A stretch of 64,000 nucleotides of DNA from Blattabacterium cuenoti (GTDB taxonomy: Bacteria; Bacteroidota; Bacteroidia; Flavobacteriales; Blattabacteriaceae), in contig NZ_CP059182.1 of the NCBI RefSeq assembly GCF_014251255.1, forward strand, positions 62,001 to 126,000, read 5' to 3'. Positions 7,012 to 17,075 of this stretch are shown piece by piece. Positions within the stretch are counted from its first letter, which is position 1, and each line of letters opens with the position of its first letter. Under the pieces are notes generated by a model. That model was given only the letters and a program-made list of their open reading frames with translations. It was not told the origin of the DNA and searched no databases. A program made the translations under genes and the position numbers.

Positions 7012-9957
7012 ATGATGAAATCAAATAAAAAAGAAAATTCCGTTTGTTCGTGTTCGGATAATAATCATGTTGGAGAAATTCCAGTTAAAGTTCTTTTACA
7101 AAAGAAAACATCCAGACGTGATTTCCTAAAATGGATTGGATTTAGTACAGCTTCTGTAACTTTAGCTGCATGTAAAGGTCCAGTAATCAAATCTATTCCT
7201 TATGTAGTAAAACCAGATGTTGTTGTTCCAGGAATTCCTACCTATTATGCATCTACTATGATGGATTCTTTTGATATTGGAAGTGTTTTGGTGAAAACAA
7301 GAGAAGGACGTCCTATTAAAATAGAACCTAATTTGACATCAAAATATTTTAATACCACGTCGTCTAGAATCCAATCTTCTATTTTATCTCTTTATGATGA
7401 AGAAAAATTAAAAAACCCATTTATTAATGGAAAAAAATGTTCTTGGAATGAAATAGATAATTATGTCATTCAGCATTTAGAAAAAATATCCAAAGCAAAA
7501 AAAGATATTGTGATTCTTTCATCTTCTTTTCCAAGTTTTTCTACAAAAAAATTAATTCAATGTTTTTCAAAAAAGTATCCTACAACTAAATGGATTACCT
7601 ATGATGCCATTTCATACTCTAAAGTTTTAGATGCTTCTGAAGAAATCCTTGGACATCGCGGATTTCCATTTTTTGATTTATCAAAAACAGAATTAATAGT
7701 GTCTTTTGATGCTGATTTTTTAGGAGATTGGTGTCCAGAAAATATGGGAAAAGCTTATGCAAAAAATAGAAATCCAGAAAAATCTATGATACAACATATT
7801 CAAATAGAGAGTAATATGTCATTATCAGGAGCAAATGCAGATATCCGTATTTCAAAAAAACCTTCTGATATAAAAAAAATGTTATTTGAGGTTTACCAGT
7901 ATGTTTTTTTAGGAAGAGAATCCAAAGATCAAAATGTCAAAAATATAGCTTCTTTAATAAAAAAGAAAGGATCAAAAAGTGTCATTCTTGCAGATGGAGA
8001 TAAAGAATCTTATATTCAATCTCTTTTGATTAATAAAAAAATTCACAGTAATGCTTTACAAGAAAAATTTTTTTTATCAAAAGAAAGTAATGATGAAAAA
8101 TTAAAAACTTTTCTGGATAATAAAATAGAAAAAGAAAAAGTAGGAGCCCTATTCATTCATAATACAAATCCTATTTATAGTCTTCCATTTCCTTACAATA
8201 AAAAAATAAAAAAATTATTAAAAAGTATTCCCCTTACAATTTCCTTTTCTATGAAAAAAGATGAAACTAATGAAGTCATGAATGTTTTAGCACCTATACC
8301 TCATTGGCTTGAAAGTTGGGGGGATACTCATCCTGTGACAGGAATTTATACTCTAATTCAACCAACCATTCAATGTCTCTTCAATACAAGACAATTTCAA
8401 GAATCTTTAATAATTTGGGGAAAAATTAAAGAAAAAAATTATTACGATTTTTTAAAAAAAACTTGGGAAAAAGAAATCATTCCGAAATCAAATGTTTCAT
8501 CGTTTAATGAAGCTTTGTTTCATGGAGTTGTAGAAAAAAAAGAAAATATAATATTTAGAAAAAAACATTCTAATAATAATGATTATGAAAAGAAATTACT
8601 CAATTATATCAATCATGAAAAAAAATTAGAATTAGAAAAATATTTTGAACTTAGATTATATACAAAAATAAGTATAGGAGATGGACATCAACATAATAAT
8701 CCTTGGTTGCAAGAATTTCCAGATCCTATCACAAGAACGACCTGGGATAATTATTTAACTATCTCCTCTTACGATGCAAAAAAAATAGGATTAGAAAATT
8801 GGTATACAGGAAGTGGAGCTATGAATGGAAATTGTGTCGATTTAATTAAAAATAATAAAATACTGATTAAAGACCTTCCTATTTATATTCAACCTGGACA
8901 AGCTATAGGATCTGTAGGATTAGCTTTTGGTTATGGGAAAAAAAAATTCTCTAAAATATGCAATGGAAAAAATGCTTATGCAGTTTACGAAAATTTTGAT
9001 TTAATACAAAAAAATATACAAATAAAAAAAGCAAATAAAATACATAAATTTGCTTGTGTCCAATTACAAAACACTGCAGTAGGAAGAAATTTAGCAAAAG
9101 AAACAGATTTAGAAACTTTTTTAAAAAAACCTATGGAATTTTGGAACGAACAAGAAAAAATTTCCACCCATAAAGGAATGTTATCCCCAAACCAAATTTC
9201 CATTTTTGAAAATAAAAATAAAGAAAATGAAAAAAAAGGACATCATTTTAACTTATCTATAGATTTAAATGCTTGTATTGGATGTGGAGCTTGTGTTATA
9301 TCATGTCACTCGGAAAATAATGTTCCTGTAGTTGGAAAGGAAGAAATAAGAAAATCTAGAGATATGCATTGGATACGTGTTGATAGATATTATTCTGATA
9401 ATAAAAAAAATCAAAAAGTATCTTTTCAACCAGTAATGTGTCAACATTGTGATTATGCTCCTTGCGAAACTGTATGTCCAGTAGGAGCAACAGTTCATGG
9501 AGAACAAGGTCAAAATATGATGGCCTATAATCGTTGTGTAGGAACACGTTATTGTGCAAATAATTGTCCTTATAAAGTAAGACGTTTTAATTGGTTTGAC
9601 TATGTCAATAATCAAAAATTTGATTTTAACATGAATAATTCCCTAGGAAAAATGTCTATCAATCCAGATGTTGTTGTAAGAACCAGAGGTGTTATGGAAA
9701 AATGTTCTTTATGTATACAAAGAACACAATATACTATAAATATGGCAAAAAAAGAAAATAGAAAAATAAAAGATGAGGAATTTAAAACAGCTTGTAGCAT
9801 TTCTTGTCCTACAGACGCAATTGTTTTTGGAGATGTTAATGATGAAAATAGTCAAATTTCAAAAAAAATAAAAGATTCAAGATCTTACAAATTACTGGAG
9901 TTTATAGGAATACGTCCAAATGTTTCCTATCAGTTAAAAATTAGAAATTTAAAATGA
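7012..9957 (+). CDS. actB: Alternative complex III subunit B: molybdopterin-oxidoreductase-like plus Fe-S domain
   Basis: 981 residues. The N-terminus has a Tat-type motif TSRRDFLKWIGF (Arg pair at 35-36) and then a lipobox-like LAAC (Cys 54). A long molybdopterin-oxidoreductase-like domain follows (about 60-720); in the family it has lost the cofactor. The C-terminal ferredoxin-type domain starts at about 755 (CIGCGACVISC) and continues with CQHCDYAPCETVCPVGA, CVGTRYCANNCPY and CSLC...CSISCPTDA, enough for four Fe-S clusters. The protein faces the periplasm and relays electrons in the complex. It overlaps actC by 4 bp (ATGA). Confidence 0.95.
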   Translation: MMKSNKKENSVCSCSDNNHVGEIPVKVLLQKKTSRRDFLKWIGFSTASVTLAACKGPVIKSIPYVVKPDVVVPGIPTYYASTMMDSFDIGSVLVKTREGRPIKIEPNLTSKYFNTTSSRIQSSILSLYDEEKLKNPFINGKKCSWNEIDNYVIQHLEKISKAKKDIVILSSSFPSFSTKKLIQCFSKKYPTTKWITYDAISYSKVLDASEEILGHRGFPFFDLSKTELIVSFDADFLGDWCPENMGKAYAKNRNPEKSMIQHIQIESNMSLSGANADIRISKKPSDIKKMLFEVYQYVFLGRESKDQNVKNIASLIKKKGSKSVILADGDKESYIQSLLINKKIHSNALQEKFFLSKESNDEKLKTFLDNKIEKEKVGALFIHNTNPIYSLPFPYNKKIKKLLKSIPLTISFSMKKDETNEVMNVLAPIPHWLESWGDTHPVTGIYTLIQPTIQCLFNTRQFQESLIIWGKIKEKNYYDFLKKTWEKEIIPKSNVSSFNEALFHGVVEKKENIIFRKKHSNNNDYEKKLLNYINHEKKLELEKYFELRLYTKISIGDGHQHNNPWLQEFPDPITRTTWDNYLTISSYDAKKIGLENWYTGSGAMNGNCVDLIKNNKILIKDLPIYIQPGQAIGSVGLAFGYGKKKFSKICNGKNAYAVYENFDLIQKNIQIKKANKIHKFACVQLQNTAVGRNLAKETDLETFLKKPMEFWNEQEKISTHKGMLSPNQISIFENKNKENEKKGHHFNLSIDLNACIGCGACVISCHSENNVPVVGKEEIRKSRDMHWIRVDRYYSDNKKNQKVSFQPVMCQHCDYAPCETVCPVGATVHGEQGQNMMAYNRCVGTRYCANNCPYKVRRFNWFDYVNNQKFDFNMNNSLGKMSINPDVVVRTRGVMEKCSLCIQRTQYTINMAKKENRKIKDEEFKTACSISCPTDAIVFGDVNDENSQISKKIKDSRSYKLLEFIGIRPNVSYQLKIRNLK

Positions 9958-11351
9958 AAAAATTATGCAAAAATACTGTCTCTGTAAGAGATCCATTAAT
10001 TATAGGAAAAAAAACATATCAAAACATCACAGATGATATTTTAAACCCTATAGAAAAAAAAGCTGGAAACTTATGGTGGATGGCTTTTTTCATCTCTATT
10101 TTAGCTTTTTTATGGGGATTAGGATGTATTATTTATACTTTAGGAACAGGAATAGGTGTATGGGGATTAAACAGAACCATTAATTGGGCTTGGGATATTA
10201 CTAATTTTGTTTGGTGGGTTGGAATTGGTCATGCTGGAACTTTAATTTCCGCTGTTTTGTTGTTATTTAGACAAAAATGGCGTTTATCTATTAATAGATC
10301 TGCTGAAGCTATGACCATTTTTGCAGTTATCCAAGCTGGATTGTTCCCTATTATTCATATGGGAAGACCATGGAATGCCCATTGGGTATTACCTATTCCT
10401 AATCAATTTGGAAGTTTATGGCCAAATTTTAATTCTCCCCTTTTATGGGATGTATTTGCCATTAGTACTTATTTTTCTGTATCAACTGTTTTCTGGTTCA
10501 TGGGATTAATTCCAGATTTTGCTATGATACGAGATAAAGTTACAGATCCCACTAAAAAAAAAATATACAGTATTCTTAGTTTTGGATGGGGGGGGACATC
10601 TAAAGATTGGCAAAGATTTGAAGAAATTTCTTTAATTCTAGCTGGATTATGCACTCCGTTAGTTTTTTCAGTACATACAATTGTTTCTTTTGATTTTTCA
10701 ACCTCTGTCATTAAAGGTTGGCATAGTACTATATTTCCTCCTTATTTTGTAGCCGGAGCGATATTTTCAGGATTTGCAATGGTACAAACTCTATTAGGAG
10801 TAGCACGAAAAGTTCTTTCTTTAGAAAGTTATATTACTAGAAATCATATTGAATATATGAATATGATTATTTTGTTAACAGGAGGAATCGTTTTGTTGGC
10901 TTATCTTTCTGAATTTATTCTTTCATGGTATTCCAGTAATCCTTTTGAAGAGTATACTTATTTTTCTATAAAAGCAGCAACAGGTCCATTTTGGTGGGCT
11001 TTTTGGGCTTTAATTATTTGTAATGTTATTATTCCGCAATTTTTATGGATAAAATCTGTAAGAAGAAGTTTTTTTTGGTCTTATATTATAGCAATTATTA
11101 TAAATATTGGAATGTGGTTTGAAAGGTTTGACATTATTGTATTGAATTTAAGTCGTGATTATATTCCTTCTTCTTGGACTGGATTTATTCCATCATTTGT
11201 AGATGTTGGAATATTTATAGGAACTATTGGTTTTTTTTTCGTTCTTTATTTATTATATATACGTGTATTTCCAGTGATTTCTCAATCAGAACTGAAAACA
11301 ATATTGAAATCTTCTACTACTAACAAAGACTTCTTAAATAAGAAAAAATGA
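9954..11351 (+). CDS. actC: Alternative complex III subunit C: NrfD/PsrC-like quinol-binding membrane subunit
   Basis: 465 residues with about ten membrane helices. It contains NrfD-family segments such as FVWWVGIGHAGTLISAVLLL and WDVFAISTYFSVSTVFWF. NrfD-like subunits anchor the complex and bind menaquinol, and may contribute to proton movement. It overlaps actB by 4 bp at its start and actD by 4 bp at its end, so translation is likely coupled. No sign of damage was seen. Confidence 0.94.
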   Translation: MKKLCKNTVSVRDPLIIGKKTYQNITDDILNPIEKKAGNLWWMAFFISILAFLWGLGCIIYTLGTGIGVWGLNRTINWAWDITNFVWWVGIGHAGTLISAVLLLFRQKWRLSINRSAEAMTIFAVIQAGLFPIIHMGRPWNAHWVLPIPNQFGSLWPNFNSPLLWDVFAISTYFSVSTVFWFMGLIPDFAMIRDKVTDPTKKKIYSILSFGWGGTSKDWQRFEEISLILAGLCTPLVFSVHTIVSFDFSTSVIKGWHSTIFPPYFVAGAIFSGFAMVQTLLGVARKVLSLESYITRNHIEYMNMIILLTGGIVLLAYLSEFILSWYSSNPFEEYTYFSIKAATGPFWWAFWALIICNVIIPQFLWIKSVRRSFFWSYIIAIIINIGMWFERFDIIVLNLSRDYIPSSWTGFIPSFVDVGIFIGTIGFFFVLYLLYIRVFPVISQSELKTILKSSTTNKDFLNKKK

Positions 11352-11890
11352 AAAAATGTGTATTTAATATTTATGCATTATATGATAATGATGATTTAAT
11401 GATAAACAGCATTAAAACTCTTAAAAAAAATGGAATCTATATACATGAAGTCTATTCTCCATTTCCAATTCATCATTTAAACCATGTTCTTGAATTGAAA
11501 GAAACTCATCTATCTTTTTTATCTTTCATATATGGATTGTTAGGATTCCTTGTAGGAAGTGTCCTTACTTGGTATACTATGATTTGGGATTGGCCACAAA
11601 ATATTGGAGGAAAACCTTCTTTTTCTTGGATTATCAATATTCCTTCTTTTGTTCCTGTTATATTTGAACTATCAATTTTTTTCTCTGCACATTTTATGTG
11701 TATTACTTATCTCATTCAATGTAGATTATTTCCAGGAGCTATTCCAAAAAATCCTGACCCAAGAACTACTAATAATATGTTTTTAATAGAAATTCATACA
11801 AAAGATAATACTGAAAATAAGAAATTAATGAGTTTTTTAAAAAAAAGTGGTGCAATGGAAATCAACATAAAAGAAATTAATAATAATTAG
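11348..11890 (+). CDS. actD: Alternative complex III subunit D (DUF3341)
   Basis: 180 residues. A cytoplasmic N-terminal part (YALYDNDDLMINSIKTLKKN; IHEVYSPFPIHHL) precedes two membrane helices (about 58-80 and 100-122). A soluble tail ends the protein. The YSPFPIH motif and two-helix layout are typical of DUF3341/ActD. Its catalytic role is not defined; in the known complexes it is a membrane-anchored accessory subunit. The start overlaps the end of actC (ATGA). Confidence 0.92.
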   Translation: MKKCVFNIYALYDNDDLMINSIKTLKKNGIYIHEVYSPFPIHHLNHVLELKETHLSFLSFIYGLLGFLVGSVLTWYTMIWDWPQNIGGKPSFSWIINIPSFVPVIFELSIFFSAHFMCITYLIQCRLFPGAIPKNPDPRTTNNMFLIEIHTKDNTENKKLMSFLKKSGAMEINIKEINNN

Positions 11891-11894
11891 AACT

Positions 11895-12509
11895 ATGAAA
11901 AAATATTTTTTTTATGTTGTGATATTTTTTATAAATATGATAAATAATTCTTGTTGGTTGGATAAGTCTAAACCCAATAGAGTGTACATGCCAGATATGT
12001 ATTATTCTGAAGCTTATGAACCTTATTCAGATCCATATCCTGATTATAAAAAATCTCCTAAAAAAGTTAAAATCCCTTTTTTCTTAGGAGGAAGAGGATC
12101 TTCACTTTTCCCAGTGAAAGGAACTATTCCAAGAAATCCATATGGATTTCTTTCTTACGATATTCCTAATACAAATAAAGGATATGATGATTCTAAAAAA
12201 ATTGTGACATCTCCTTTACAAAAGGAGAAAAAAACAAGTAGAATAATTACTACAGAAGATGGAAAAAATATTTATCAAATTAACTGTTCCATTTGTCACG
12301 GAAATAATGGAGATGGACAAGGTCTTTTGGTGAAAAAAGAAAAAATATTAGGAATTCCTAGTTATAAAGATAGAGATATAACTATTGGAAGTGTTTATTA
12401 TGTTGTTACATATGGAAAAAATAATATGAGTTCTTATGCTTCTCAATTAAATGAAGTTGATAGATGGAAAGTCGCAGAATATGTCATGTATTTAAAAAAT
12501 AATAAATAG
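11895..12509 (+). CDS. actE: Alternative complex III subunit E: mono-haem cytochrome c lipoprotein
   Basis: 204 residues. The N-terminal hydrophobic segment ends at NNSC (Cys about 20), a plausible lipoprotein site. One haem motif CSICH at about 132 is followed by GNNGDGQG, the usual cytochrome c class I context, and a distal Met in NNMSSY. The N-terminal stretch PDMYYSEAYEPYSD is typical of ActE. It should carry electrons on the periplasmic face. It lies 4 bp after actD and 7 bp before actF. Confidence 0.93.
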   Translation: MKKYFFYVVIFFINMINNSCWLDKSKPNRVYMPDMYYSEAYEPYSDPYPDYKKSPKKVKIPFFLGGRGSSLFPVKGTIPRNPYGFLSYDIPNTNKGYDDSKKIVTSPLQKEKKTSRIITTEDGKNIYQINCSICHGNNGDGQGLLVKKEKILGIPSYKDRDITIGSVYYVVTYGKNNMSSYASQLNEVDRWKVAEYVMYLKNNK

Positions 12510-12516
12510 TAAAGAA

Positions 12517-13734
12517 ATGTATTATCTATTTTCTAAAAAATTGAAAAAAATAATTCTTATTTTCATGTTAACAGGGATCTTTCTTCTTTTTATTGCCCTC
12601 ACAAAGGGATATTTTTTCAATATTCATAATAGAGAAGAAAATCAGCCTTGGCTAAGTTTATATATAGGTTTTTTTTATTTTACTACTATTTCTCTAGGGT
12701 CATTATTTTTCTTGTGTATACAAAATATATCAAAATCAGGATGGTCTATTGTAATTCATCCTGTAATGGAGGTCATCTCTTCTTTTCTTCCATATGGAGG
12801 ATTAATGATTTTAATAATTTTATTATTAAATGCTATGGGAATGATTCATTTATTTCATTGGATGGATTTTTACAATAATCCTACTTCATTAAAGTATGAT
12901 AAAATTATTGCTAATAAAAAATTATTTCTCAATATTCCTTTTTTTTTAATAAGAAGTATTATTTATGTAACAGGATGGAGTTTTTTTTATTTTAGGATAA
13001 AAAAAATATCTCACATATTAAATGTGACACGTTCTTTAATGTTTTACAAAAAATTAAACAGAATATCTGTTCTTTTTATTATTTTCTTTTCCATAACATC
13101 TATTATCATGGGATGGGATTGGATTATGTCCTTAAATCCTCATTGGTTTAGCACTTTATTTAGCTGGTATATTTTAAGTACTTATATAGTCACAGGAATT
13201 GGAATTCTTACAATAATATCTCTTTATCTCAAAAAAAAAGGATGTTTTTCATTTTTTAATGAAAATCATTTGCATGATTTAAGCAAATATCTTTTTTCTA
13301 CTAGTTTATTGTGGACCTATTTTTGGTTTTCACAATTTTTACTATATTGGTACGGAAATATTCCAGAAGAAATTTCTTATTTTATAAAGAGAAAAGAAAT
13401 ATACCATTCTATTCATTTATGGATACTGATTCCAAATTTCTTAGTTCCTTTCTTTGGGTTGATGAGTAGTAAAAATAAAAAAAACCCAAAAGTAGTTTTT
13501 GCAGTAACTTGTATTTTGCTTATTGGACATTATATAGACATATACAATTTGATAGTACCTGATGTAAAAAAATTATTTGATTCAAAATTTGGATTATATG
13601 AAATTGGATCTTTATTATTAACAGGATCTCTTTTTAGTTATATTTTATTTTTAAATTTAAACAAAAAGGAATTAAATTTCATTGGAAATCCTTTTTTTAA
13701 AGAAAGTGAAAATTACAAATATCCTTATATGTGA
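12517..13734 (+). CDS. actF: Alternative complex III subunit F: NrfD-like membrane subunit
   Basis: 405 residues with about ten hydrophobic helices. Family-typical segments are SSFLPYGGLMILIILLLNAM, GWDWIMSLNPHWFSTLFSWY and LWTYFWFSQFLLYWYGNIPE. It is the second NrfD-like quinol-oxidoreductase subunit, paired with ActC. In many Flavobacteria oxidase genes (coxB, coxA) follow; here the operon stops and overlaps the convergent ktrA gene by 10 bp. The terminal oxidase must lie elsewhere. Confidence 0.93.
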   Translation: MYYLFSKKLKKIILIFMLTGIFLLFIALTKGYFFNIHNREENQPWLSLYIGFFYFTTISLGSLFFLCIQNISKSGWSIVIHPVMEVISSFLPYGGLMILIILLLNAMGMIHLFHWMDFYNNPTSLKYDKIIANKKLFLNIPFFLIRSIIYVTGWSFFYFRIKKISHILNVTRSLMFYKKLNRISVLFIIFFSITSIIMGWDWIMSLNPHWFSTLFSWYILSTYIVTGIGILTIISLYLKKKGCFSFFNENHLHDLSKYLFSTSLLWTYFWFSQFLLYWYGNIPEEISYFIKRKEIYHSIHLWILIPNFLVPFFGLMSSKNKKNPKVVFAVTCILLIGHYIDIYNLIVPDVKKLFDSKFGLYEIGSLLLTGSLFSYILFLNLNKKELNFIGNPFFKESENYKYPYM

Positions 13735-14420
13735 AGATTAGAATCTTTTACAAAATTCATTATAGATTTATTGGATCCAAAAAGAGTTAAAATATCTCCT
13801 TTTTTCAAAATAGTATCTCCCGTAACTAATCCTATCACTTTTCTTGTAGAATTTTTCTTGGAAGACATAGGATTTTTCAAATCTCTTATGATAGTAATTA
13901 AAGAAACAGAATATTTTTGTGTTAAATTAAGGCTTTTCACAGATTTTCCACTAAAAGAGTATGGAGAAAAAACTTCTGCAATAGAATGTTTATTATCTAC
14001 TCTAAAATAATCTAAAGCATAATTAAAAGAAATTTGTTTAGTTAATCGAAAAGCAGCATCTTGTTCTGGATGAACAACATTATTAATTCCCATTGCTTCT
14101 AATATTGTATCATGTATTTTGGATAATGATCGACTCACTATTCTAAGATGTTTATATTTTTTCAGTATAGCCGTTGTTACGATAGAAGATCCTTCATTTT
14201 CTCCAATAGCAACAATTCCTAAATCAGCTTGTTGTATCGGTAAAACTTTATATGCTGATTCATTATTTGCATCCATGCAGACTACATTAGCTATATGATC
14301 TTTTAATAAATCAACTTTTTCCATTTTATGATCTACACCGAAAACCTCATGTCCATTATCTGTCAAATTGAGAGCTAAAGATCTTCCAAAATTTCCTAGT
14401 CCAATGATTATAATTTTCAT
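13725..14420 (-). CDS. ktrA: Potassium channel regulatory protein KtrA/TrkA (RCK domain)
   Basis: 231 residues. A Rossmann RCK-N domain carries the nucleotide motif IGLGNFG (about 6-12) and an acidic residue in GVDHKM; the RCK-C (TrkA-C) domain lies at about 145-225. It forms an octameric gating ring that binds ATP/ADP or NAD(H) and controls the KtrB channel. It lies downstream of the channel gene on the same strand, 76 bp away. The name TrkA is equally defensible. Confidence 0.88.
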   Translation of the reverse strand: MKIIIIGLGNFGRSLALNLTDNGHEVFGVDHKMEKVDLLKDHIANVVCMDANNESAYKVLPIQQADLGIVAIGENEGSSIVTTAILKKYKHLRIVSRSLSKIHDTILEAMGINNVVHPEQDAAFRLTKQISFNYALDYFRVDNKHSIAEVFSPYSFSGKSVKSLNLTQKYSVSLITIIRDLKNPMSSKKNSTRKVIGLVTGDTILKKGDILTLFGSNKSIMNFVKDSNLHI

Positions 14421-14496
14421 TTTATGAACTTAACTTTTTTGAGTAAAACAATATAATATTAATTATATAACTCTTATTTCTTCTCATTCTCAATTC

Positions 14497-16248
14497 TCAA
14501 CTAATGAGGATATATCCTTTAGGATATCTATAATAATCATCATGAGCATTCATTCTATTTTTTTTTAATAATCCTAACATAATATTGAAAACTCCTATTC
14601 TTCCTAATAACATTAAGATGATTAAAACGAATTTACTTCCAATACATAAATGGGGAGTAATTCCTAAAGATAATCCTGCTGTTGAAAATGCAGAAAAAAC
14701 TTCAAAAGAAATAGATAGAAGATCCAGTTTTGGATCTAAACAAAGAATAGTCAAAATTCCAATATATATCACAAAAATAGATAACATTATAATTGAAAAA
14801 GCGAGTTTAATAGACTCTGAAGAAATTTCTTTTCTTTGAATTTCTAATCTAGCTTTTCCTCTAGATAAAGAAATAATATTCATTAATGCCAATGCAAAAG
14901 TACTTGTTTTTATTCCACCACCTGTAGAAGCTGGAGAAGCTCCAATCCACATTAAAAAAATAGTAAATAAAATAGTGATTTTTGCTAATTTTTTCATATC
15001 TAATACTTGAAATCCTGCGGTTCTAGATGTTGCAGAAGAAAAAAATGAAACAACCCATTTTCCTACAAAAGTAGGATGTTCTGAAAGGGAACAATGGTAT
15101 TCACTCATATAATAAAAAATAGTTCCTATTATAAGTAAAAAACATGTTGTGAATACAACAATTTTTGTATTTAAAGTGACAATATGTGCAGGATATCTAA
15201 AAAATTCATCTTTAAAAATTTTATAAAAAAATTTTTTAAATGTTAACCATATATATGTAAAAAAGTTAAATAAAATATCAAATCCTATTCCTCCCAATAT
15301 TAATAAACATGCAAGAATAAACTGTAATAAATAATTAAACCTCACATATTCTGAATAAAGTCCCTGACTTAGGGTAGAAAAACCACTATTACAAAAAGCG
15401 GATACAGAATGGAAAATAGAAAAAAACAATGGATTTTCCAATTTCATTTTATCTCTATTAATGGAAAAATAAATTAATAAAGTTCCTATTATTTCTACGA
15501 TTAGAGTAAACATAACCACTTTCACCGCTAGGCTAAGAACATTATTTGTAGTTTTTTTATTCAAAAAATTACTAATATAAATTCCTTCTCTAAAAGAAAA
15601 TCCATCTCTAAAAAAATAACTAAAAAAAGAAGTAATAGTTAAAATTCCTAACCCTCCAAGTTCCACTAAAACAAGTAGAATGATTTTTCCTAAAAAAGTA
15701 AAATCCTTTGCTGTATCTAGTACTACTAATCCAGTGACACAAACAGCACTTGTAGAAGTAAACAAAGCATCTACAAATGATATTCCTTTTACTGTAGATG
15801 CTGGAAGCATTAGTAATACAGATCCCAAAAAAGACAAAAGAACAAAACTCGTAATAAAAATAAAAGCAGGATTATGTATTTTAACGTAAACAATAATCCG
15901 CATAAAATATGTCGTGCAGATTAAAATATATAAAATAAGACTGATGAATAAATAAATTTTTATGTCTTCAATTTTTTCATTTCTACAAAAAATTTGAAAA
16001 AAAGAAAAAATAAGAGAAATAATCAAAATAAAAAAAGATAAAAAAATCATGGATTTATATCCCTTATTGAGATTTTTTTTTAAAAAAAAAAGAATAAACA
16101 AATGTAAAAAACTTAATAAAGAAACTATGCTAATAAGTATTAATGAATTAAAAAAAGGATTTATATAAGTTTTCCATCCTAAAGATATTAGGATATATAA
16201 AAATATAACTGGAGTTATAATAAATGGTAATAAATTTTTATCATACAT
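14497..16248 (-). CDS. ktrB: Potassium uptake channel KtrB/TrkH family
   Basis: 583 residues, strongly hydrophobic. Beyond an N-terminal bundle of extra helices (about 1-150) are the four pore-loop repeats of the SKT superfamily. These include DALFTSTSAVCVTGLVVLDT, SAFCNSGFST, SSATSRTAGFQVLD and FSAFSTAGLSLG, with a selectivity-filter glycine in each. It transports K+ (in some relatives with Na+) across the inner membrane with KtrA as its cytoplasmic regulator. The extended N-terminus is usual for Bacteroidetes versions. Confidence 0.92.
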   Translation of the reverse strand: MYDKNLLPFIITPVIFLYILISLGWKTYINPFFNSLILISIVSLLSFLHLFILFFLKKNLNKGYKSMIFLSFFILIISLIFSFFQIFCRNEKIEDIKIYLFISLILYILICTTYFMRIIVYVKIHNPAFIFITSFVLLSFLGSVLLMLPASTVKGISFVDALFTSTSAVCVTGLVVLDTAKDFTFLGKIILLVLVELGGLGILTITSFFSYFFRDGFSFREGIYISNFLNKKTTNNVLSLAVKVVMFTLIVEIIGTLLIYFSINRDKMKLENPLFFSIFHSVSAFCNSGFSTLSQGLYSEYVRFNYLLQFILACLLILGGIGFDILFNFFTYIWLTFKKFFYKIFKDEFFRYPAHIVTLNTKIVVFTTCFLLIIGTIFYYMSEYHCSLSEHPTFVGKWVVSFFSSATSRTAGFQVLDMKKLAKITILFTIFLMWIGASPASTGGGIKTSTFALALMNIISLSRGKARLEIQRKEISSESIKLAFSIIMLSIFVIYIGILTILCLDPKLDLLSISFEVFSAFSTAGLSLGITPHLCIGSKFVLIILMLLGRIGVFNIMLGLLKKNRMNAHDDYYRYPKGYILIS

Positions 16249-16390
16249 AATTTTCTTTTCTCTTTTTTAGACAACGAATTAATTCATTAATTTAATGAAG
16301 AATAAGAATATGAAAATTTGAAAATATAAAATGGAAAAAAGAATATCCGTCTTGTATCGAATTAAGGATTAAATAAATTCTATTAATTAA

Positions 16391-17029
16391 TTAGAAATAA
16401 AAAGGTCTAAATGTTTCAATTTTATTGAATTCTTTATTGCAAAATTTAACATAAGAAAGAAAAGACATTTCTATTGCAGATGGGCTCATACGGAAAATAA
16501 AACGAAAATTTTCTGAAAAAATTTTTTTTTCTGAAAAATCAACATTTCCAAAAAAATATACTTTATTTTTTTTTGGAAAAGATTTGAAAAAATTATCCCC
16601 CAATTTTTTTATGGAAATAGGATATAACATCTTTTTTGAATGATTAAACAATGAAGTATAAACCAAATCTGATTTAGCATGTATCATGGGAATCAAAAAT
16701 CCATTTTGAATATTAATTTTTTGAGAAAGAATCGTTAATGAATCTAATGACAATAATGGAATTCCTAAAGCACAACATAATCCTTTAGCTGCAGATATTC
16801 CGATCCTTAAAGAAGTATATGATCCTGGCCCTTTACTCACACAAATTGATTCTAAATGACTCAAATCAATTTTTGAAATTTGAATAGCATTCTGTATAAA
16901 TGTATGCAGTTTTTCTGAATGAAGAAATTCATTAGAATTTTCTTCTATAGACATTAGACACACTCCGTTTTTTGCTATACTGACTGAACAATTTTTTGTA
17001 GAAGTTTCTAAATTAAGAATTAAGGACAT
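16391..17029 (-). CDS. tsaB: tRNA threonylcarbamoyladenosine biosynthesis protein TsaB
   Basis: 212 residues of the ASKHA-fold TsaB/YeaZ family. The N-terminus LILNLETSTKNCSVSIA and the central SKGPGSYTSLRIGISAAKGL motif (about 66-85) are diagnostic. TsaB is the scaffold partner of TsaD in making t6A37 in ANN-decoding tRNAs. It diverges from nadE with only 46 bp between the starts, so both promoters must lie there. Confidence 0.93.
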   Translation of the reverse strand: MSLILNLETSTKNCSVSIAKNGVCLMSIEENSNEFLHSEKLHTFIQNAIQISKIDLSHLESICVSKGPGSYTSLRIGISAAKGLCCALGIPLLSLDSLTILSQKINIQNGFLIPMIHAKSDLVYTSLFNHSKKMLYPISIKKLGDNFFKSFPKKNKVYFFGNVDFSEKKIFSENFRFIFRMSPSAIEMSFLSYVKFCNKEFNKIETFRPFYF

Positions 17030-17075
17030 TTTTTTCTTTAATTCTAATTTTTTATTTATATATTAAAAAAAAATA

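Noticed and set aside
9301..9615. Minus-strand frames antisense to actB
   Set aside because: They mirror the conserved ferredoxin-type domain of ActB and have no family features of their own.
13734..13747. AAGATT-AG-AATCTT inverted repeat at the actF/ktrA junction as a bidirectional terminator
   Set aside because: The loop is only two bases, the stem is AT-rich, there is no proper T-tract, and it lies within coding sequence of ktrA.
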